NCBI GenBank assembly: GCA_024345305.1
Contig: BRON01000006.1
Coordinates: 496,001-560,000 of the forward strand
Source of the DNA: Mrakia gelida
Lineage: Eukaryota > Basidiomycota > Tremellomycetes > Cystofilobasidiales > Mrakiaceae
Direction of reading: 5' to 3'
Length of the DNA: 64,000 nt
This document shows, in pieces, positions 31,834 through 42,929 of the stretch. The translations under genes were made by a program, and so were the position numbers. Every line of letters begins with the position of its first letter. Positions within the stretch are counted from its first letter, which is position 1. Under the pieces are notes generated by a model, which was not told the origin of the DNA, ran no database searches, and worked only from the letters and a program-made list of their open reading frames with translations.

Positions 31834-32937
31834 TCACTCCTCCTCTTCCACCTCTCCACCCCAAATCACCTCCCCCGACTCTCCATCCCCCTTCGGATCC
31901 ACCCACTCCCACCTCCCCTCATCGTCGCCCTCTCCTTCTCGCTCCCTAATCCTCCTCCCTCCGCCCTTCCTCCTAATCTCCCCACTCTCCCTCAACCACC
32001 ACCTCAAATCCTCCCCCACGACCCTTTCAAAGCCCACCAACCTCACATCCATCCCCCTTATAACCCTCTGACTCGTCCAGAACATCGAGAACTCTCCGGG
32101 AGTCATCGTGTGCTCTCCCTGCTTCACGCCTGGTTCTCCCTTCCAACTCTCGCTCCTCTCGCTCGCGTCCTCCGGGTCATGAACCAGCACGAGCGTAGAA
32201 GCGACGTTCCCGTACTCGGGTGAGTAACCTAGGGGCGAACCGATCCTTGAGAGACGAAGTGAGCGGAGGAGAGCGAGGGAGGAGGAGATGACACGAGGGG
32301 TGGTGCGAGCGAGAAGGTAGATGAAGAAGGTTGTTCTTGAGAGGAGGATGGCTAGTTTGATAGAGATTCGGAGTTCGTCTGAGAGGATGGAGACGGGGAG
32401 GGAGTTGTGTTGAGTGAGGAGGGTTTGTTTGAGGGAGGGGAGGGCGAGAGGGGAGTGGGTGTTGAGGTGTTCGAAGAGGGCGTCGGAGGAGCTGAAGTCG
32501 TGCGTTTCGTTTGGGGAGAGTGGTGGAGGAAGGAGGAAGGAGAGGAGGGGGAGTTGTTTGGAAGAGGGGATTCGGAGACGATGGAGGACATCTTCGTCTT
32601 CGTCCTTCATGAGCAGACCAGCTCGCACTGGGACCTTGATCGTTTCGACCCTGAGCTCTTGAACCCACGCCCACCTCCGTTTCCCTTCCTCTCCCACCAC
32701 CAGGAGTCCCGTACGTTTATCGAAGAGGGTGATCCAGTCTTGAGGGTGAGAGATGGTTACGATGCGCCAGAAGAAGGGGAGGCAGATCTGACGAATGGAG
32801 TGGGAGACGAGGAGGAGGTGGAGGGGAGGAGGAGAGGTCGAGGCGGAGAGCGAGTAGAGAGGTGTCGAAGGGAGGAAGGCGAGAGAGAGGATTTGATGGA
32901 TGATCTCAAGAGGGAGCGAGAGGGGCGAGGAGGCCAT
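31834..32937 (-). CDS. F-box-like protein, copy 2
   Basis: This is an apparently intronless F-box-like protein. The ATG at 32937 is chosen because it opens on the motif (MASSPLSLPLEIIHQILSLA); an in-frame ATG at 33048 would add 37 Ser-rich residues. LHLLLVSHSIRQICLPFFWR and VTISHPQDWITLFDKRTGLL align with SLFLTSRRMRDLALPLFWRS and the following strand in copy 1, so the pair are paralogues. The C-terminal third is highly charged and ends in a Gly/Glu-rich tail. The stop is TGA at 31834-31836. The predicted length is 367 residues. Substrate and partners are unknown. Confidence 0.65.
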   Translation of the reverse strand: MASSPLSLPLEIIHQILSLAFLPSTPLYSLSASTSPPPLHLLLVSHSIRQICLPFFWRIVTISHPQDWITLFDKRTGLLVVGEEGKRRWAWVQELRVETIKVPVRAGLLMKDEDEDVLHRLRIPSSKQLPLLSFLLPPPLSPNETHDFSSSDALFEHLNTHSPLALPSLKQTLLTQHNSLPVSILSDELRISIKLAILLSRTTFFIYLLARTTPRVISSSLALLRSLRLSRIGSPLGYSPEYGNVASTLVLVHDPEDASERSESWKGEPGVKQGEHTMTPGEFSMFWTSQRVIRGMDVRLVGFERVVGEDLRWWLRESGEIRRKGGGRRIREREGEGDDEGRWEWVDPKGDGESGEVIWGGEVEEEE

Positions 32938-33178
32938 GGTGAGAAGGGGAAGCGGCGAGAAACCCTGCAGGGATGACTGAGCTGGTTGGGAGGAGAAGGA
33001 AGGAGAGGTTGAGCTCGACGGGAAAGTGGAGGTTGAAAACGAGCTCATCAATTCTTTTATTTTCTTTCTGTGAGAATCGAAAACTTCAGGGTCAGAAAAG
33101 TAAGACCTGCTTCTACCCTCAGGCCGACCATCGAACTACGAGCTGCCTTGTTGGGTGTCCTAAACATGGCATCAAAAC

Positions 33179-34205
33179 CTAGTCACGCTTCTCCTCCTTC
33201 GACGCGTCCTCCTCCTCGCTCGTCTCCTTCCGACTCTCCCTCTCCTCCCCTTCCACCACCTTCGACTTCCCCACCTCCATTCCCAATCCTCGATACTTGA
33301 CGTAACTTCTCTCCCTCATAGCCACCTTAACCTCCTCCTCCAACTCCCTCCTCCTCACCTCCTTCTCCTCACTCCCCTCCTCCATCCCCTCCAACTCCCT
33401 CTCCCCACTCTTCTCCCTCTCCTTAATCAACCCCATCAACCTCCTCTGCTCCACCATCATCTCCTCCCTCTCCCTCTCATCAATCCTCTCCCATCTCCTC
33501 TTCGCCTCAGGCCTCAAAAGGTACTCCTCCCGCTCCTCCTCGCTGCCCAACGAAGCAAGCTTCTCCTCCAACAGCACCCTCGCCTTCTCCACCACCCCCA
33601 GCCCGCTCAGATACTGAGAACGAGCGATCTGAGCGTAGTATTGTGAACGAGCTTCGTCGGAGTGGAGGAGGGAGGCTTTCCTACGGATTCGAGCTTGTCG
33701 TTTCCATTCGATCTGGTCTTCGACGGGGAGGGAATCGAGGTTGTCGTACCATTCCAGTTGGGTGGATTTTTGGCGGATTCGGAAGGGGGAGAGAGTGGGG
33801 TCGGGTGGGAAGTTGGGGGGGGGAGGGGTGGTAAGGCCGAAGGGGGGGGGACAGGAGGAGGAGGAGGAGGAGGAGGAGCGTTCGTCGACTTTCTTTTGTC
33901 GAAGAGGATGGACGCGAGGACCGCCGCTGGGAGAGGGAGGGGTGGAAGAAGAGTCTCCGTCTTGAAGAGCGGCTTCGGCTCGTAGCTGTTATAGAGAAGC
34001 GACACAGAAAGGGGGGAGATGGGATGGTCAGTTGAGAAGAAGCAGAGAAGAGAAGAGAGGAGTCGACGCTCGAACGAACCCTTTGGATCCTCTGTTTCCG
34101 AGCTGCTGTCCAGGAAGCGTTGGATCTGAAGCGAACTCCTACTAGCGAGGAAGGGCCTGCTACAGGTACGTAGGGAAGGGAGACTCGAAGGAGGCAGCGG
34201 GACAT
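33179..34205 (-). CDS. Unknown protein with mitochondrial presequence
   Basis: I do not recognise the family. The ATG at 34205 gives MSRCLLRVSLPYVPVAGPSS followed by FRSNASWTAARKQRIQR, a classic presequence with an RF(R)S-type cleavage context. One intron (donor GTTCGTTCG near 34080, acceptor ATAACAG near 33986) leads to exon 2: a Ser/Pro linker, then a conserved-looking block STQLEWYDNLDSLPVEDQIE (near 33775-33715) with KRQARIRRKASLL, and a long Glu/Arg-rich coiled-coil-like C-terminus (EEEREEYLLRPEAKRRWERI). The stop is at 33179-33181. The predicted length is about 310 residues. Charge and targeting would suit a mitochondrial ribosome-associated or assembly protein, but that is inference. 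Confidence 0.6.
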
Positions 34206-34588
34206 GGTGAGCGGAAAGGGAGTCGACGTTGGAGGGAAGGAAGGAAGAAAGGTGAGCTTCGAGTTCACCGTTGCTAGGGAAGTCCTTAGCCGTCGTGGTC
34301 TCGAGTCTGAGAAAATTTCGCTTCGTGGAGTCAAGAGATTAACAGATGATCTATAGATGGGTGAGACTTAAGACCAAAACATGACTTTCTACTGATGAGA
34401 TCTACTAGGTGATCTCTGAGAGTTCCCCTCCTCGTTCCGAAAAAGTCGTGAGGTGAGCTCGCGTTTTCTCTTTCCCTTCCCTTCCCTTCAAGCCATCACC
34501 CTCCTCCCTCCTCCCTTTGGATCGAGAACATCTATAGAGACCTCTCTCTCTTCCTCCTTCTCCCCTTGGTGTCCTTGGTCGCTGTTGG
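34206..34588. promoter_or_regulatory. Divergent promoter region of two mitochondrial-protein genes
   Basis: This 383-bp interval is AT-richer than its surroundings at 34330-34420 and lies between a mitochondrial protein (-) and the LFxxF-array protein (+), which also has a presequence. A shared promoter is plausible. A donor-like GTGAGCTCG near 34453 hints at a 5'-UTR intron for the plus gene. Confidence 0.4.
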
Positions 34589-37500
34589 ATGCTCCTGTCC
34601 TCTCGACGGCTCGCTCGGTCGCTTCAACTCCTCTCCTCGTCCACCTCGTCCTTCAGCTCGTCCTTCCCCTCCTCCTCCTCCTCGCCGTCTTCCCTTCGGA
34701 TCGGTCACATCGGAGTAGGAAGGAGATGGATCGGGTCGGATAGTCATCACGAAAAAGGGATGGAGAAAGTCGTAGCAGAAGAAGTGGTGAGTTTGTTGAG
34801 CTCGATTCCAAAGGGAGGAGGAGAAGGAAGGGACGGAAGTCGAGGCGAGAGATTCCAACGTGTTCCGATTCAGCTCTGGACAGCTCGCTGACTCTCTCGT
34901 TTCTACATCAACTTCCGTCTCTGGCTCACATCAGGATGCTCCCATATCCACGGAACCCTCGATACCGATCGATCCTCCCTCACCGAGGGACGGCCAACAG
35001 GAGAGCTCAACGAGTTCCCCTCCTCCTCCTCCTTCGTCCTCAGCCCACCCTTCATCTCCTCCGGACCTTTTCGCTTCTTCGTCAAAGCCAACACCACCAC
35101 CATCCTTACCTCCTCCACCACCCCTCGCATCTCTCGAACGATCCTCTCCAACCGCAACTTCAGCAGACCTCACCGCACGCAATCTCAACTCGAATCCCTC
35201 AACGTCCTCAACCTCTTCGAGCTCCTCGACGCTTCCCACCCCTCTCCCTCACCCTCCTCTCCTCTCTTCCTCACCCGACACCTGGCCTCGGAAACGGCCA
35301 TCCTTTCAACGGCCATCTGTCCTCTCCGTTTCCTTCCCCAAGGACGAAGATGCGACCTTCCTCCCACCAGCCCCTCCACCTCGTCCTCCCCTCCCGTCTC
35401 CCTCATCACCTCTCGCCTCCCTCAGCATCGGTCCTAGGGACGCGTCAGACGTCACCGCCCCAGAATCAATCTCCGCTCTCCTCGGTCTGGATCCAGCAGA
35501 GATTCGAGCAGGAATGGCCAAGAGGAGGGAGGAGTTCGTGTCGAGACCAGCTCCCCCTCCTCCTCGCTCCTCCGGCTTCGTTTCAGCAGGACTACCGAGG
35601 TCCCAAGGTCGATCTTACCCTCTCTTCGCACCCCCTACACCTCACCTGAGACCGCCCAAATCGCCCAAGGAGATGGCGGAGTCGTCACCCCTCGCGTCGT
35701 TCTTCGACACCTTCGTCGCGTCGAGGTCCAGCCGGAAGCAGGAGTTGGAACCAGTCAGGAAACCCTCCTCTCCACGTCCAAAAGTCGCAGGATTATCGCC
35801 TCGGAACCCTCTCAGCCGTCTCCCACCTCCTCCTCCCCGTCAAACCTCTCCATCACCGGATCGGTCCCCAACGCCGCCCTCCCATTTACTCTCCCCCTTC
35901 GGTAGCAAGCCCACCTCATCCCCCTTCCTACCACCATCGTCAAAATCTCGCCGTCCTCCTCCTCCTCCATCAAAACAACCCAGAGCTTCGCGGTCCTCAA
36001 CCCCGACGCGTCCACCGAAACTCTCCATCCCTCCTCCCCATCTCTCGCCTTCCAACTCCCCATTGAGTCTTCAACCTCCTCCCCCTTCCAAGCCCAAAGT
36101 ACCGAGGAAGAAGGACGTCGCACCCGAGCCGAAACAACCCTCGTCGGTTTCCCTCCTCTTTAGCGCCTTCATGAGCTCAAAGACGGCTCGCGCGAAGGAG
36201 GAGGAGCAGGTCTCGTCAACGAACCCAGCGGAGTCGGTCCCAACATCCCTACCTCCTCCGTCCTCCTTACCACTCTTCTTACCACCCTCCATCCCATCGT
36301 CTCCGCCATCTCCTCCTCCCTCGTCAAGCTCGGAATCCGAGCTCAAGTCCAAGGTCGCCGCGTCGTCGCTCAAAGCACCGAGGAAGGAGGACGTCGCACC
36401 CGAGTCGAACCAACCCTCGTCGGTTTCCCTCCTTCTCAGCGCCTTCATGAGCTCAAAGACGGCTCACGCGAAGGTGGAGGAGCAGGTCTCGTCGACGAAG
36501 CCGGCGGAAACGACTCCAGCATCACCTCCTCCTCCATCCCCCTTACCACCCTTCCTACTACCCTCCGTTCCTTCGTCTCCGCCATCCCCTCCTCCATCGT
36601 CAAGCTCGGAGTCCAAGCTTAAGCCCAAGGTCGTCGCGTCGCGGTCGAAGGTCCCCCCTCCTCCTCCGCATTTGGTCAAGAAACCGTCCCTCTCACCGCA
36701 TCAGGTCAAGAGGACAAGCCAGCCCAAGCACGTCTCCTCACCTTCGAATCCGACTCTCTTCCAGGCTTCCCAACGATCGAAGGAAATCCCCTCGTTCTTG
36801 ACCAAATCCAAACCGAAATTCGAGGTCGTCGCGTCGTCGTCGAAGGTCCCTCCCCCTCCCTCTCGCGTCGAGAAACCGTTCCTCTCCTCTCCATCAGTCA
36901 TCCTCCGTCCACCTCCATCTCCCTCGAAACCCCTACCCTCGTCGTCTACCAAGAAATCATCCAAACTCCTCTCGGAAGCGAGGACCAGGACCTCGACGAA
37001 ACCCGAGCCAGCATCGAGGCCCAGGATCTCGATCCTCTTCGAAGAGTTCGTCCGCTCGAAGAAGGACGTCTTTCCTTCCCCGAAGCCAGAGGTGGAGAAG
37101 AAGAAGCTGGTCTCGTCGTCGGTTTCGAAAAAGGACCTCGTCTCGTCGGCTCCTCCCTCCTCATCGACAACATCTCCTTCTCCACCTCCACCTGCATTCC
37201 TCCCTCCTTTCCAAGCATCTCCCCTCCCTCGACTATCACCGCCTCCTCACAACCTTTCAGCCTTAACCTCTCCTCCAACGAACGGAAACGAGGTCGAGAA
37301 GGTCGAAACGTCGTCGATAGCAGCTCTCTTCGAAGCGTTCAAGCACTCCAAGGGCCCCGAGGCGGCAGAAAAGGAGGAAGAGAACGGGAGAAGGTCGAAG
37401 CCGAAGCAGGAGAGAACGGAGGAGGAGGAGAGAAGGCGACGCGAAGAGCGGATGAAGCTTCGCGCTTCTCCCCCTGTCGCGACTCTCCCATCCGTACCGA

Positions 37501-38843
37501 AGTTCCTCTCGGCGTCGCCAGAGGAAGAGTCCCCGTCTGTTCTCTCGTCGCTCTTCGAGACCTTCGTTCGATCGGACGACACCAACACCACGGTCGCGTC
37601 GTCCCCTCCCCCACCTTCGTCACCCTCTTCACGCGTCTTCTCACCCTTCTCGCCAACGCTGTCGACTCCCCCAGCACCCTCACCCTCTCGTCCTCGTCCG
37701 ACGAACACCTCGGAGTCGAGATCGGAAGTCGAGGTCTCTACAATCCCCATCCCATCACCTCGTTCGAAACGCGAGAAGCCTCCTCCACCACGACCACCTC
37801 CCTCTTTCCTCCTCGCTCCTCTCATCGTACCTCCTCCTCCACAACCGCCCTCTCTTCCCAAGTCAAGCGGCGTCTCTCTGTGGAGGGTACCGAGCTCGGT
37901 GGAACCGGAACCTCGCTCATCGGACGTCGCGTCGCCTCCCTCCCTTCCTTCATCCTCCTCCAAACATCGACCATCCTCCCTTCCTTCGTCGAGGCCGAAC
38001 CCTCGTCCCCCTCCGACGTTTCTCACGAGGACGGCGACGCTCAAGCAGCCGAAGATCAAGATGAGGTCGAAGGTCGACCCACACTCGTCTCGTCCCAAAC
38101 TCCTCAACTCCCTCGCCCGTCCTTCCTCGACGTCGAAACTCGTTAAAGCTCCTCTCCCACCCCCTGTGGCATCGACCAATCCGCTTTCGTCATCCCCGCC
38201 ACCCTTCCTCCTTCCTTCTTCGTCGTCGACCCCTCCTCCTCCCTCGTCTGTCTCGAGGAAGCCTTCGCGAACCAGGAAGGCCAGCATCCCAGCTCCCACC
38301 ACCTCCCTTTCGGACCTCTTCAACGCGTTCGTTTCAAAGGAGGAGGATGGGCCGAAGGTCGGGAAGAAGACGTCGAAGTCGAAGAAGAAGTCGGTCGAAC
38401 AAACCAACACCTCAAGTCCTCCCCCTCCTCCCACCCCTCCCTTCGCCCCGCTCTTCGCCGCTTCCAACGTCTCAAGCTCAACTCCTCCTCCTCCCCATTC
38501 TTCCCTCGCCTCCCTCTTCGCCGCTTTCCTCCCAGAGCAGGGACCTCCTCCCTCTCCCTCTCAACGTCAACCCATCCAGCAGAGGTCGTCTTCCTCCCCC
38601 TCCTCTCCTCTCTCGCGACTCTCCATCCCTCCCCCTCCTCCCCTCCACTCAGGTCCAGGTCTCCTCCCCAAACCTTCCACTCGAGCACCTCCACCCTCCT
38701 TGATCTCATCTCGGACGGTTCGCGCAGGAGGAGAGTCAGGTTCCTCACCGACAATGACGGCGACGAGGAGTCCTCCTCCACCGCCTCTGGGGAGTTTGCC
38801 GGGAAGGAAATGGGCGACGCTTTCGGAGAAGTATTCGAGCTAG
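34589..38843 (+). CDS. 1,368-residue Ser/Pro-rich disordered protein with presequence and LFxxF motif array
   Basis: I do not recognise the family. Exon 1 (34589-34786) gives a mitochondrial-type presequence (MLLSSRRLARSLQLLSSSTS ... GVGRRWIGSDS). Intron 34787-34934 is followed by one 3.9-kb exon open to TAG 38841-38843. The body is low-complexity Pro/Ser/Lys. Against this background a short hydrophobic motif recurs: ASFFDTFVASRSSRK (35688), VSLLFSAFMSSK (36144), VSLLLSAFMSSK (36420), ISILFEEFVRSKK (37025), IAALFEAFKHSK (37310), LSSLFETFVRSD (37535), LSDLFNAFVSK (38301) and LASLFAAFLPEQ (38500). Because the motif recurs with different codons, this frame is the translated one, although neighbouring frames also look gene-like in places. 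A scaffold or multivalent binding role is inference. Confidence 0.65.
36101..36652 (+). repeat. Tandem duplication of a 92-codon unit
   Basis: Two adjacent 276-nt units (36101-36376 and 36377-36652) encode the same order of segments: PRK(K/E)DVAPE, QPSSVSLLxSAFMSSKTA, EEQVSST, a Pro-rich stretch, and PSSPPSPPPSSSSES. They differ by scattered substitutions and keep the frame, so the duplication is not brand new. Confidence 0.8.
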
Positions 38844-39767
38844 GTGGGAGGGGATGGATGCGATGGGTGAGAGTGGGAGTGGGAGGGAAGGAAGGGAAGT
38901 GGTGCGAACGAGGTGTGAGGTGGACGCGATTGGAGTGAGTTTTGACTTTCTGTCGTTCGCTTCGATTCGTTTTCCCTTCCCAGCTTCTCCTTCTTTTCGG
39001 AAGGAGACTCGAGTTGAATTCCTTTACTGATATTTCATTTCGTCTTTTCCTTCGTCTCTCATCCAGGCTTCTCTCGCCTCGTCGCTCGTCGTTGGTCGAG
39101 GCGAGGAGGAAGGTCTCGCGGTCGAGCTGGGTTGGAGTGCTGGAGAGATGGGTATGGGTGGTTCTGGTGGCTGGTGGTTGTGAGAGGATGGGCTGGGCTT
39201 CGTGGGACGGTAGCAGCGAGTGAAGTACACAAGGACCGCCTCGTGAGTCTCGTTTCCTTTCCTTCCGTTCGCTCGACGACCCGACGACGACCCTCTCTCG
39301 TTCGCTGACCGTTCGTTCTCGTTTCTGTCTTCTCTTTAATCCAAGAGCTACCTCGTTGGAGTTGGCTGGTTGCTGGGAGCATGGTGTGTTGGATCGTGAG
39401 GAAAGAAGAGGGGAGGAGGGGGTTCAAGTCGCGTCGCATTTGTTTCGTTTGGTTTTTTCGTTCGTTCTTCTTCTTTCCCTCTCCATTTCGCTCCACTGCA
39501 TTCTACGCCTCTACATCATCTTGTACCTACACGCCTTTCACATCTCTCTGCTTAGAGTCTAGTCTATCTCAACGAACTGCATTTGCTTTCCTCTCGTTCC
39601 TTCTCGCTCTCGCTCTCGCCTCCCCATCGCAAACAGCAAGGTCGTATCGTCATAAAGAAAGGTATCGGGTGCAGAGATCGAGGGGCAAACAAGGTGTGGC
39701 GAACTGATGTGGTCGAGAGAAACAGAAATAGAGAACGAACGAAAGAGAGAACGAGAGTGGACGAGAG
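38844..39767. other. Convergent spacer, with a spliced-looking segment
   Basis: This 924-bp interval lies between the LFxxF-array gene (+) and SEC6 (-). A donor GTGAGTTTTG near 38936 and an acceptor CATCCAG near 39066 frame a block that reads ASLASSLVVGRGEEEGLAVE and ends at TGA near 39180, in a frame different from the upstream stop. This may be a spliced 3' UTR. The rest, to 39767, holds no gene I can support. Confidence 0.3.
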
Positions 39768-42631
39768 CTACAAACGCGTCGAAGGGATAGAAGGGAGAGA
39801 AGGTAAGGAGGAAAACCCTAGACTAGCGAAGATGCCTTCTCCTTTGACGTTGGCAATTTTGGTCATGATGGTTCGTTCTGGGGCTGATGCGGTCGAAGGA
39901 AGGGGAGGTTAGCGAGAGCGAGAGCGAGACGAGACGAGAAGGGAAGGAGGGAGGACGAACGATCTCCGAGTTGTTCCTCTCGGATCTTGCGCTTGATGTT
40001 CTCCATGATTTCGTTAACGGAGGTACGGTCGAGGTTGTCCCTGGATCGGAGAAAGGGAGAGAGAGAAGAAGGAGGGAAGAGTAAGCGTCGCGTCGAGATC
40101 GAGATCAAGATCGAGTCGCCAACGATCGAAAGCGAGAAAGAAAAGGACGAGCACTCACCTCGCTCTCAGCAACCCTTCCACGAACGTCAAGTTCGGTCCA
40201 TGAGCCTTCGCGAACGTCCAGTAATCCAAAAACAGCATCTCCTTCGACGCCTCCAGCAACGCCAAAATCATCTCCACCACCTCGAAGTTGATCTCCAAAT
40301 CCTCCTTCTGCTTGAACTCGCAGAAGAACTTGAACGCCTCTCCTATATCGTCCCTGATCCGATCCACCGCTGCCGCCATCTTGAGTTTCGAACACTTCCT
40401 CAAAGCGGTGAGGTAGATGACGAGGAAGGTGTCGATGGTGTCCTCGAGGAGGAGGTCGAAGATGGAGGGGTTGAGATGTTCCTGGTAGTCGGAGAGGTAG
40501 TCCCTCATGGTTTCGACAACGAGGGCCATAGGACGATCCGAGTACCACGCGGGAGTGAAGAAGGTTTTGGTTGCGACTTTGACGTCGTTGAAGACGAGGT
40601 CGATGAGGGATTGGGTGCAGGTCTTCGCGACGTCGAGGTAGCCGTCGATGGCGTCGTTAATCTTGGCTGAGATGATGACCTTGTACTTCTCCGAGACGAT
40701 GGGTTCCAGGCGAGCTGAGAGAGCTTCCGCGTAATCGGCCGACTTGATCTGATCGTTGGCGAGAGCGACGACGTACTCGACAAGTCCGGGAGGTGCTTCG
40801 TCCGGCTTCTCCATGACCTTCTTGACCTCCTGTTCGACGAGGAAGATGAACCTCTCTTGGGTTTGACGCATGACTCGGTTGGCTTCGGTAACGACTCGAG
40901 CGAGGACTCCTCCTTGACCTGAGTCGGCGGCGAGATCGACCTGTTGGTTGACCATCTGGAACATGATGACGGCTCCCGACATCCCGTAGAGTCCTCCTTC
41001 CTCGATCTCGACGGGTTGATCCCTAGCGACGAAGTCGTGCTCCTCGTCCTTCATCAGGTTCTTGGTCCATTCGTCCATCTTCTTGACGATGAGTCCGACG
41101 TAGTCCTCGATGAGCTCCTGCTCCTTCCCTCCGAGGAGAGGTGGTTGGATCCATCCGGGAGGGATCTCGAGTTCCTTCATGCTGGCCTTGTACTCCTTGA
41201 TCCACATGTTGAGTTGAAGGAGGATCGAAGCCTCGGGGACGGACGCGACGATCTTCTGGAGGACGAGGTCGAGGTTCTTGTGGTAGGCTTTGACGTAGAA
41301 GGCGTGGATGTCGTAGTCCGGAGGGAAGCAAGGGACGACGTCCGACTCGATCCGAATGAGATCCTTGTAGATCCAGCCGAGGTCCTCGATGAAGTCGGAA
41401 GGGTTGTCGACGTCGGGAGAGAACGAGTTGGCGAACGTCGAAGCGACCGAGTCCGAGAGGCACTTGATGAGCTTGTGACGGTAGTGCTTGATCGTTCGAG
41501 CTTCGGCTTGCATGGACCTGAATGAAGGGAAGTGAAGAGAGTCAGAGAGAGCCTCAGGAAGTGGAGAGTCGAGAAGGAAGGAAGGACGCGTCTCGAGCTC
41601 ACTTGAACTTCGCGGCGACGTCGGATTTGGCTCGCTTGATAAGTTTCATCGCTGCAGCCTGAAGGGGGTGGGAGCTAGGTCAGTATAGAGTCAACGAGCT
41701 TCTATAGCTGAGCAAGAGACCAACCTTCTCATCCTCCCTCCCCTCAACCTCACAGATCTTCAAGATCTTGACGACCGTGTCCATCCTCCCTTCCCTCACA
41801 AGCTCGATAACCATCCCCGACAGCTCCCAAATCCAAGCGTCGAAGTCTCGAACGACCTTATCGAGCTTCTCGAAGTAGGCCTTGACGGTGATGAGATCCT
41901 CTGAGGTTCCCTTCTTGGCCTGGTGGAGGGTTTCGTTCCTGAAGGCTTCGAGACGGAGGAGTTGGAAGTGACAAGGGAGGAGGTTGGGTTGAGGAGCGAG
42001 AGGACCGTCTCTGGTTGAGTCGTTGAGGAGGGAGGAGCAGAGCGAGACTTTGGAGGAGATCTCTTGGAAGGATTGGACCATCTCTTCCGTTTGAGCAAAG
42101 TTTCGATGGATGTGCGACACCTGGGAAGAGTAAAGAGGGGAAGGAAGGGGAACGAGAGGTCAGCTCGAGGTCGTCGCTGGCTCTCCTTCCCTTCCCTTCC
42201 CTTCGTGCGATCCTTGTCGCTCCTGAATCCAGCATGTTGGACAGCGTACTTACTCGACTGATCTTCTTGAAAGCCTTGACTTCGTTCCCTGGATCCTGAC
42301 ATAGCTTCTCGACCTTGGTCATCTCCTCCTCGACGGCTTGGAGGTTCGCCTTCGCGGCCACGAGCTTCCTCAGTCCATCCCTCGTAGCGTCAAGCTGAAG
42401 ACGAGTAGATTCAGAGAGTTTCGACTGGATAGAGAGAGACTCCTTGGCGAGTTTCTTGCGAAGAGAAGGGAGTTTGTGGAGATCGTCCGGGCTGGGAGCG
42501 AGAGAGGGAGGGAAGGGAAGGGAGGAGGTCAGCTTCGAGCTCGACTCTCTCTTGAACGGGACGACGACGAGAGGAGCTGCTCACGATTTGAGAATTTCGG
42601 ATATGGCTTGAGAGGCTGTTAAGTTGGTCAT
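39768..42631 (-). CDS. SEC6: Exocyst complex subunit Sec6
   Basis: Sec6 is an exocyst subunit that tethers secretory vesicles at the plasma membrane. The ATG at 42631 gives MTNLTASQAISEILKS. N-terminal coiled-coil exons follow (KLVAAKANLQAVEEEMTKVE; NFAQTEEMVQSFQEISSKV). The large exon 41513-40155 carries conserved Sec6 blocks: NPSDFIEDLGWIYKDLIRIE, VPCFPPDYDIHAFYVKAYHK, MWIKEYKASMKELEIPPGW, MFQMVNQQVDLAADSG, TKTFFTPAWYSDRPMALVVE and AFKFFCEFKQKEDLEINFEV. Two short terminal exons give MENIKRKIREEQ and IMTKIANVKGEGIFASLGF, with the stop TAG at 39768-39770. The length of about 760 residues is near the family norm. It has about six introns. Identification is firm. Confidence 0.92.
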
Positions 42632-42929
42632 GATCAAGAGCTAAGAGCGAGAGGACCAGTCCATCTAACGTTCGAGAGGGGAGAGGAAGGAAGGAGGGAA
42701 GGGAGGGAGGGAGGAGCTCGTCTGTGTTGGCAGTCGAAGTTGAGCTCGCGTCCTTTCTCTCGACAACAAGCCTCGAAAGGGAAGGGAAATTTTCCTTGGG
42801 GGTGGCCAAACCTCTCTCTCGAGTCTTCTCCGATATGACATGAGCTCGAATCTCCATATCACGAAGTAGAACAAAACAGAGAAAACATCTAAGATCTCCT
42901 CCTCCCCTCCTCCCTTCCCCTCCCCTCCC

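Noticed and set aside
34936..35649. Alternative plus-strand frames within the LFxxF-array gene, some with very gene-like codons
   Set aside because: They are interrupted by stops and do not preserve the recurrent motif; I see no intron signals that would join them. Partial codon resemblance is expected where CCT/CTC/TCC runs shift frame.
37247..38467. 406-codon open frame on the minus strand opposite the LFxxF-array gene
   Set aside because: It mirrors the Pro/Ser-rich coding strand (Gly/Glu/Arg shadow), has no recognisable domain, and the plus-strand frame carries the repeated LFxxF motif.
38703..38935. Possible alternative C-terminus of the LFxxF gene in another frame (DNDGDEESSSTASGEFAGKE)
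   Set aside because: The frame is open and gene-like, but no splice site joins it to the upstream frame. Left as a shadow unless cDNA shows otherwise.
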